Of a stretch of 48,482 nucleotides of DNA, positions 40,950 through 48,482 are shown piece by piece. Each line of letters opens with the position of its first letter. The stretch's first letter is position 1. Position numbers and translations under genes: made by a program. This DNA comes from Myxococcota bacterium (GTDB lineage Bacteria > Myxococcota > JAJVIH01): assembly GCA_022072125.1 (NCBI GenBank), contig JAJVIH010000046.1, forward strand, positions 1-48,482, given 5' to 3'. The notes beneath the pieces were generated by a model, which saw only the letters and a list, made by a program, of their open reading frames with translations, was not told where the DNA came from and did no database searches.

Positions 40950-41788
40950 ACCTCCGGTCCGCAGCAAGCAGGGCCGCCCTCTGCGCGGTCCTGGCGCTTT
41001 GGCCCGCGCTGGCGTTTCCGCAACCGGCGACCGTTGGCGCGCAGACCGCCCCCATGCTGGACGGCGCGCTTCCCCGCCCGCAAATCCGCCTGGTGAGCGC
41101 CAGTTACCGGGCCATGGTGAACGCGCTCCCCGCCTCGCCCGCGGCGGGTTCCGAAGTCCAGGTGGAGGCGGAATTTGTCTTGTCCAACACGGGCGCCGCG
41201 TGGTCGGGTCTGGCCGAGTGGCCCATTCTGGATGATTATCCCTGCGCGCTGAAGCATGTGGAAGTGATCCTGTCCGGCGATGGCGAAGGAGAAGCGCCGG
41301 TGATCGCCCACCGGAAACCGGGCCGCCGTCCAGCGGAGACCATCGAGCCGCGGTTGTTATCCGCCAGCGCGGCGTCCGCCAGCGCGCCGCGCGCGTATGC
41401 ACAGAGCGCGGCGGCATGGGTGTTCCGGATTCAGGCCGCGGGGGAACGCACGATCATCCGGGCGAGGGCGGAATGCAGCCTGGCGCCGCCGGAAAAATGG
41501 CAGGCCCCGGGCATGCAACCTCCGTCATTCTTCCGGCAGGGGCGTTGGGGCGGATTCGTGTTGCCTCTCTCCTGGCTGCGCGGGTGGGGACCAACCCCGG
41601 CCCCGGTGACGGTGCGCGTGACCTTTCCGCAGGCCATGCCGCCAAACTCCATTGCGGCGAGCCATTCTCCCGCCGCGCCCGTTCAGGCGGCCGGCGCTTC
41701 CGTGGACCACCTGGAATGGCGCTGGATCACCTCGCCGCCCACCACCGATTTGATGCTCTGGCTCCGCGGCGGCGGAAGCGGAAACTAA
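40946..41788 (+). CDS. secreted protein of unknown function
   Basis: A 280-residue protein that I start at the TTG at 40946, overlapping the preceding stop as TTGA. This start gives a signal peptide at once: basic residues 3-9, hydrophobic 10-22 and a likely cleavage after A-F-P-Q-P. No in-frame ATG lies between the sigma-like gene and this point that would keep the signal peptide. The mature protein is rich in Ala/Pro with probable beta-strands ([30 protein letters not shown]). No motif is recognised. Coupled translation links it to the sigma-like regulator. Function is unknown. Confidence 0.6.
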   Translation: MNLRSAASRAALCAVLALWPALAFPQPATVGAQTAPMLDGALPRPQIRLVSASYRAMVNALPASPAAGSEVQVEAEFVLSNTGAAWSGLAEWPILDDYPCALKHVEVILSGDGEGEAPVIAHRKPGRRPAETIEPRLLSASAASASAPRAYAQSAAAWVFRIQAAGERTIIRARAECSLAPPEKWQAPGMQPPSFFRQGRWGGFVLPLSWLRGWGPTPAPVTVRVTFPQAMPPNSIAASHSPAAPVQAAGASVDHLEWRWITSPPTTDLMLWLRGGGSGN

Positions 41789-41894
41789 ACCGGGGAGCAC
41801 GCGCGGGAGGGATTCCGGCGATGGCGCCTCCTGAGCGAAGGGCGGAATGATGAAGGTCCGGCGGATCACTCCCGGCATATTCCTTCACCATCAT

Positions 41895-41915
41895 GACCTC
41901 CAGAATGTGACCTCA
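41895..41915. repeat. direct repeat TGACCTC upstream of lon
   Basis: TGACCTC occurs at 41895-41901 and 41909-41915, 14 bp apart, about 55-75 bp before the putative lon promoter. It may be a regulator binding site; chance is not excluded. Confidence 0.25.
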
Positions 41916-41966
41916 TTGTTCGTGGATTGACAAAGCTCCCGCCCCAACCTTCTTCGCGGGCTTCCC

Positions 41967-41994
41967 TTGCCTGACCGGGAAGGGGTGTTAGATT
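41967..41994 (+). promoter_or_regulatory. putative promoter for lon
   Basis: TTGCCT (41967-41972) and TAGATT (41989-41994) are 16 bp apart. The -10 resembles that of def (GTTAGACT). I found no convincing heat-shock sigma-32 sequence or CIRCE element in the 259-bp gap before lon. Confidence 0.38.
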
Positions 41995-42047
41995 CCCCTT
42001 CAAGTGCTTGCGGGCGCATCCGTTTCCGGCCCGCGCGAAAGGAAGTC

Positions 42048-44489
<2,442 letters not shown>

Positions 44490-44504
44490 TCGCGGCGGGA
44501 ATTG

Positions 44505-44546
44505 ACCCCCCAGTGGCCCGGACGCGGTCACTGGGGGGTTGTTTTT
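44505..44546 (+). terminator. intrinsic terminator of lon
   Basis: Eleven-base perfect arms (44505-44515 and 44529-44539), extendable by three more pairs, are followed by TGTTTTT. It starts 16 bp after the lon stop. The remaining 44547-44768 gap holds no gene that I can support. Confidence 0.85.
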
Positions 44547-44768
44547 CACCGGATTCTATTCCCGGAACCAATCACCTGACTCTCCATGGCGGGCAAGCCG
44601 CGCTCCCTTCACCTGGAGACAACGATTGGGTTTCCGGGCGGCGATGGCCGGATCCGGCAGGCATCGCATATCGCAAATTCACCTTGCCGCCGCGGGCGGC
44701 GGATGGGGCGCGCGCAAAATCCCACAGGGAATTTCCCGGAAGAGAACCAACGATGAATCACGGGCGGG

Positions 44769-46733
44769 CTAGCGGCGGCGGCGGCCGGTGTTCATGTCGA
44801 GCAGATCGTCTTCATCGAGGGTTTCGTAATCCTCCTCGGCGGCGGGCGCGGGGGATTTCGGCGCCGGTTTGCCCTCGATCTCCTCCATCACCAGGCGCTC
44901 GATTTCTTCTTCCGTCAGTTCGCGGCGCGCGGAAGCCGGACGGGCGGGCGCCGGAGATTTTCCCGTTCCGCCGCTCTTCTTGAGCACCATGGATATCTGA
45001 TCGGGATCCAACTCCTCCAGTTCCTCGACCTCGTCTTCGTCCAGTTCCATGCGATCAATATCCGCCATGAGCTGGGCGAGGGCGGCGCGGCTTTCCGGAC
45101 TTTCCCGATCCTTTTCCAGTTTCTGGATGATGCGCGTATCCAGGCGCGGCGGGTCGCCCGGCTGATCCTCGTCATCCGCCGGCGGCTCCGGCCGGGCCTG
45201 CGCCATCGCCTCGTGCAACAGTTCCTTTTCGCGCGCCATGATGCGCTCGCGCAGGCTCAATGCCTTCGACGCCGGCTTGTCCGCGTTGGTGGACTCGCCG
45301 GGGGGCGTCCAGGCGTCTTCCGCGTCAAAGGGGGGCCGCTCATCGTGCGCGGGCGGACGCGCGGCGGATTTTCCCGCCGTGGCGGGACGGGCGGGCGAAG
45401 GCTCCGCATGGGAAAGCGGGCGGGCCTGGCTGGCCGGACGGCTTTCGCCCACCGCCGGACGCGAGGAGGTGGGCGGACGGTGCGGCGGAGAGAGCGCGGC
45501 GGTTTCATCCGGTTCCAGGCGGATGGGCCGCGCCGCCGCGGAGGAAGCGGGCCGGGGGGCGCCGGCGGACTGGGCGGGCGCCGCAACCGGAACCACTGGC
45601 GCCGGGGGCGCCGGCGGCTCCAGATAACCCGGGACGGCGTTGGCGGCCGCGCCAAAAAACGAGTTGGGAAAATCGCCCAGTCCGAGCGCGCGGATTTTAT
45701 CCAGGAAGCCGGGGAGGTATCCGGTTGGAGACAGGGTTCCCAGCACCTTGCCGCTTTTCGCCCGCCCCGCCATGTGAAAGCGGAAGATGTCGGCGGTGCG
45801 GTAGTCGCCCTTGTCGCTCAGCGGCAGCACCTCGGAGATATGGGTGATCTTGCGCGAGCCGTCCTGCTGTCGGCTGGCGCACACCACCACATGCACGGCG
45901 GCGGCCAGCAGGGAGCGGACGGCCACCATGGGCATGTCCACCTCGCTCATCAGGCACAACGATTCCAGGCGGCGCAGGGTTTCGGTCGGGGTGTTGGCGT
46001 GGGTGGTGCACATGCAGCCGGAGTGGCCGGTGTTCATGGCCTGGATCAGGTCGAAGGCCTCCGGGCCGCGCACCTCGCCGATGATGATGCGATCGGGCCG
46101 CAGGCGCAACGAGGAATGCAGCAGGTCGGCGATGGACACCGCGCCCTTGCCGCGCTCGTCGGCGGGGCGGCTTTCAAACGGCACCAGATGCTCCTGCTGG
46201 AGCTGGAGTTCCGCCGAGTCCTCGATGGTGAGAATGCGCTCTTCGTTGGGGATATACTGGCTCAGCACGTTGAGCAGCGTGGTCTTGCCCGAGGAGGTGC
46301 CGCCGGCGATGACCATGTTGAGATGAGACTGCACGCAGGCGCGCAGGAACTCAGCGGCTTCCTCGGTGATGGCGCCGAAGCCGATGAGTTTGTCCATGTT
46401 GGCGCCGGCGGGGAAGAACTTGCGGATGGCGATGGCGACACCCTTGCGCGAGACCGGCGGCAACACCACGTGGATGCGCGATCCGTCGGGCAGGCGGGCG
46501 TCCAGCCGGGGCCGCTCTTCATTGAGCGGACGGCCCACGAACTGGGCCATGTTGCGGGCGGCCGCCAGCAGGCCGTCGGCGGTGAAGCTGGCGTTGACCT
46601 TTTGCAGCTTGCCCGCGGATTCAATCCACACTTCATCGGGACCGTTGATCATGACTTCGCTGACCCGGGGATCGTCCAGATAACCCAGCACCGGTTTGAG
46701 AAAGGCGCGCAGTGAATCGTTGTACATGCTCAT
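44769..46733 (-). CDS. CpaF/TadA-type secretion ATPase with long disordered tail
   Basis: A 654-residue secretion ATPase of the type IV pilus/Tad family, which powers pilus assembly at the inner membrane. The N-terminal domain (about 1-110) precedes the RecA-like core with Walker A GGTSSGKTT (144-152), Walker B RIIIGEVRGPEAF (Glu220), the Asp-box LTIEDSAELQ (169-178) and the His-box THANTP (244-249). The recognised family part ends near residue 380. The last ~270 residues are Pro/Ala/Arg-rich and then strongly acidic, with no predicted fold, far longer than usual. No other tad/cpa genes (pilin, TadB/C, RcpA) are adjacent. The start is 6 bp after the TlpA-like gene. Confidence 0.9.
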   Translation of the reverse strand: MSMYNDSLRAFLKPVLGYLDDPRVSEVMINGPDEVWIESAGKLQKVNASFTADGLLAAARNMAQFVGRPLNEERPRLDARLPDGSRIHVVLPPVSRKGVAIAIRKFFPAGANMDKLIGFGAITEEAAEFLRACVQSHLNMVIAGGTSSGKTTLLNVLSQYIPNEERILTIEDSAELQLQQEHLVPFESRPADERGKGAVSIADLLHSSLRLRPDRIIIGEVRGPEAFDLIQAMNTGHSGCMCTTHANTPTETLRRLESLCLMSEVDMPMVAVRSLLAAAVHVVVCASRQQDGSRKITHISEVLPLSDKGDYRTADIFRFHMAGRAKSGKVLGTLSPTGYLPGFLDKIRALGLGDFPNSFFGAAANAVPGYLEPPAPPAPVVPVAAPAQSAGAPRPASSAAARPIRLEPDETAALSPPHRPPTSSRPAVGESRPASQARPLSHAEPSPARPATAGKSAARPPAHDERPPFDAEDAWTPPGESTNADKPASKALSLRERIMAREKELLHEAMAQARPEPPADDEDQPGDPPRLDTRIIQKLEKDRESPESRAALAQLMADIDRMELDEDEVEELEELDPDQISMVLKKSGGTGKSPAPARPASARRELTEEEIERLVMEEIEGKPAPKSPAPAAEEDYETLDEDDLLDMNTGRRRR

Positions 46734-46739
46734 GGCGCG

Positions 46740-47474
46740 TTATCCTCCCTGCTTGCGTTCATCCCGCCCGCCCAGCATGCGGGCGAACCAGTTTCGCGCC
46801 GCCGGGCCGTCCCAATCCTGCCGGTTCACGAAGCGCGCGACAATGCGCCCTTCGGGATCAATCACCCACGATTCCGGAAATTTGGTGGTTCCAAAACCGG
46901 ATGACACCCGCGCCTCCGGATCCAGCAAATGACGGAATGGCAATACCTTACCACCAGTTTTGGATTTCCAGAAATCATCCATGACCGTCCAGTCGCCATC
47001 CACGCTGACGGCCACCAGTTCGATATTCCGGCCGGAGAGGCGCCCCGCCAGTTTGAACAGTTCCGGCATCTCCGCCTCGCAGGGCGGGCAGGCGGCGAAC
47101 CAGAAATGCAGGAACACCCATTTGCCCCGCTGATCACGCAGGGAGAAACGGGCGCCCTGGCGATCGGACAGATCAAAATCAGGGGCCGGACGGTTTTCCG
47201 GATTGGGCTTGAAACCCGCCGGCTGGGGAGCGCCGCTTTTCCCCAGCTGGGTCTGAAGCTGGGATATCTGGTTCTGGAAAAATTGCGCCTGCCGGTTGGA
47301 GCGCGTGCGCTGGGTTTCCTCGATCAACTGCTCCAGGCGGGCGTTGTCCCAGACCTTCCACGCCGCCAGCCCCGCCAGCAACAACAGGGCCGCCAGCGCG
47401 AACCAGCGCTTGACGGATTCTTTTTCCTGGGACCCTTCTTCCAGCATGAATCTGGCGGGCGGCGCGGCGCTCAT
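46740..47474 (-). CDS. membrane-anchored TlpA-like thioredoxin-fold protein
   Basis: A 244-residue protein with an N-terminal cytoplasmic segment, one membrane helix (about 23-40), a coiled-coil stretch (about 45-78; Gln-rich) and a periplasmic AhpC/TSA-thioredoxin domain (about 95-235). The redox motif is C129-P-P-C132 in FWFAACPPCEAEMPEL, and the cis-Pro loop is TTKFPESW (P200). TlpA/ResA-type proteins reduce disulfides or help cytochrome c maturation; no cytochrome genes are adjacent. It overlaps the preceding gene by ATGA and lies 6 bp before the CpaF gene, so the three are probably co-expressed. Confidence 0.9.
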   Translation of the reverse strand: MSAAPPARFMLEEGSQEKESVKRWFALAALLLLAGLAAWKVWDNARLEQLIEETQRTRSNRQAQFFQNQISQLQTQLGKSGAPQPAGFKPNPENRPAPDFDLSDRQGARFSLRDQRGKWVFLHFWFAACPPCEAEMPELFKLAGRLSGRNIELVAVSVDGDWTVMDDFWKSKTGGKVLPFRHLLDPEARVSSGFGTTKFPESWVIDPEGRIVARFVNRQDWDGPAARNWFARMLGGRDERKQGG

Positions 47475-48482
47475 CCGTCGCGCATGGAGGCCACCGCCGA
47501 TCGCAACACAAAAATCCGCTCCACCATGCCGCGTTGCTGGGTGGGATAAATGGTCAGGAAGGAATCATTGCCATCCTTGTCGGGCGTGAGACCGCCGATT
47601 TCCCTGCCATCCTCGAAGGTCACCGTCACGGGGACCATGTTGGCCGGGGGCTGGAATCTGGTTTTGCCTTCCATGACGAAAACCGCCTTGACGCCTTCCA
47701 TGGGCACATCGGAAGCGGCGCCGTTTTCCTGTTCAAAAAACTGGATGGACTGATCGCGGCTCCGCAACTGCCGCAGGAAGCCGCGCTTGATATCCCCCGC
47801 CTGAAAGTGGATGGCCACCTTGCGCATCTCCGATCCCACCACCAGATCGCGGCCCGGGCCGGCCATGACGCCGCTTTTCTTCGCGCGAGACGGATTGGGC
47901 AGGCCCAGGGTCAAATCCAGCGGCTGGGTGACAAAGGGGCTCTTCGCCGAAGGCGTGCTGTCCACCATGCCCGGAACCGCGGTGGGCAAATCGCTCGACT
48001 CAATCCGTTCCGTCATGAAGGGGTTGGCCCCTTCGGCGCGCGGAATGGTCACCGGGCCGCCCAGCCCCGCGAAGGGGTTATCGGGATTGACCGCGGAAGG
48101 CCGGGACATGCTGACCTGACGCGCGGTCGCGGCTTCCTTGGCGGAGGCCTGCATGGTGGCGGCGGAGAAATCCAGCCCCGACAGATCATCCACCAGCGGA
48201 GAGGCGTTCACCTCCATCCCCGCCTGGAACTTGCTTTGACGATCCAGCGCGGCGGCGGATTGCGGGGGCAGGTTCGGCGGCGGCGGAACATCGAAGAAGT
48301 CGAGCGGATTGGGCAGCCCGCCGGGGGTCTGCGGCGGCTTCAGCATGGCGAAGGGTCCCGGAACCGCCGGTTTCACCGGAGATTCATCGTCCGGAAGCGT
48401 GGGAACCATGATGGTCTGTCCGGTCACGCCCTCCACCGCATCGAACGTTTCGTATTCGGTGTCATCGCCTGCCTCGGCCGGC
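47471..48482 (-). CDS. protein with Pro-rich region and C-terminal beta domain, 5' end off the window
   Basis: The reading frame stays open to the right edge, so the true start is outside; a GTG at 48436 is only an internal candidate. The visible ~337 residues begin acidic, then run Pro/Ser/Ala-rich without clear structure (to about 200 from the edge). The last ~115 residues look like a beta-strand domain: KVAIHFQAGD, then EGVKAVFVMEGK, then VPVTVTFEDGREIGGL and VERIFVLRSAV. This order (strand with F-x-D/A-G, L/V-K-A-V-F-V, then V-T-F-E-D-G-R) resembles an uncharacterised domain (DUF6982-like, from memory) often attached to other modules in deltaproteobacteria. The stop overlaps the TlpA-like start as ATGA. 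Confidence 0.65.
   Translation of the reverse strand, partial: PAEAGDDTEYETFDAVEGVTGQTIMVPTLPDDESPVKPAVPGPFAMLKPPQTPGGLPNPLDFFDVPPPPNLPPQSAAALDRQSKFQAGMEVNASPLVDDLSGLDFSAATMQASAKEAATARQVSMSRPSAVNPDNPFAGLGGPVTIPRAEGANPFMTERIESSDLPTAVPGMVDSTPSAKSPFVTQPLDLTLGLPNPSRAKKSGVMAGPGRDLVVGSEMRKVAIHFQAGDIKRGFLRQLRSRDQSIQFFEQENGAASDVPMEGVKAVFVMEGKTRFQPPANMVPVTVTFEDGREIGGLTPDKDGNDSFLTIYPTQQRGMVERIFVLRSAVASMRDG

Noticed and set aside
41928-41956. TTGACA upstream of lon as a promoter
   Set aside because: The -35 is perfect but nothing like a -10 lies 15-19 bp downstream, and no heat-shock consensus with correct spacing is present.

Overview
The window is high-GC chromosomal DNA from a Gram-negative bacterium. 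It carries lipid A genes (lpxD, fabZ, lpxA, lpxI), an outer-membrane chaperone (skp) and many lipoproteins. The use of LpxI rather than LpxH, Asp/Gly/Cys-rich lipoproteins with C-x-D-x-D-C repeats, an orphan sigma-region-4 protein, an NtrC-type regulator and a CpaF ATPase with a long tail all point to the deltaproteobacterial/Myxococcota-like lineages. This placement is inferred from gene content only. I see no rRNA, tRNA, CRISPR array, insertion sequence or prophage. Most long open frames opposite the real genes are GC-driven shadows.

Layout. 0-5 kb: a lipoprotein, glycerol kinase (glpK), a divergent FAD oxidoreductase and a small exported protein. 5.1-8.9 kb: a tight lipid A operon, skp-lpxD-fabZ-lpxA-lpxI, without bamA or lpxB in the usual places. 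9.1-14.2 kb: gpsA, a TPR plus beta-barrel protein, and then the most unusual pair in the window. That pair is a membrane protein built as PqqD-like domain, degenerate M50 site-2-protease domain and two cyclic-nucleotide-binding domains, followed 4 bp later by a GspG-like protein without a prepilin signal. 14.5-15.9 kb: a sigma-54 response regulator with no kinase beside it. 16.2-18.5 kb: a large Cys-rich lipoprotein with a strong terminator. 18.8-21.8 kb: peptide deformylase, a lone HicB-like protein and a Wzm/Wzt-type polysaccharide ABC exporter. 21.9-23.2 kb: PIN-PhoH ATPase.

23.3-34.7 kb is one minus-strand run, probably a single operon downstream of mfd: mfd, a tandem-duplicated parvulin lipoprotein, a single parvulin lipoprotein, a SurA-like parvulin, pdxA and a UvrA-family protein whose insertion domain is replaced by a short acidic linker. 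After a 54-bp gap behind mfd, the genes overlap by 1-4 nt. It joins transcription-coupled repair (Mfd, UvrA-like) to envelope protein folding. 34.9-39.5 kb: two divergent lipoproteins, a full-length transketolase and a membrane FHA protein. 39.7-44.5 kb: a MerR regulator, a small orphan ORF, a sigma-region-4 protein with a Cys cluster, a secreted protein coupled through a TTG start, and lon with a clear terminator. 44.8 kb to the right edge: CpaF/TadA ATPase with a ~270-residue disordered tail, a membrane-anchored TlpA-like thioredoxin and a protein that runs off the edge; these three are translationally close or coupled.

Several genes without Shine-Dalgarno sequences have a good -35/-10 pair ending only 6-9 nt before the start codon, which suggests leaderless transcripts.
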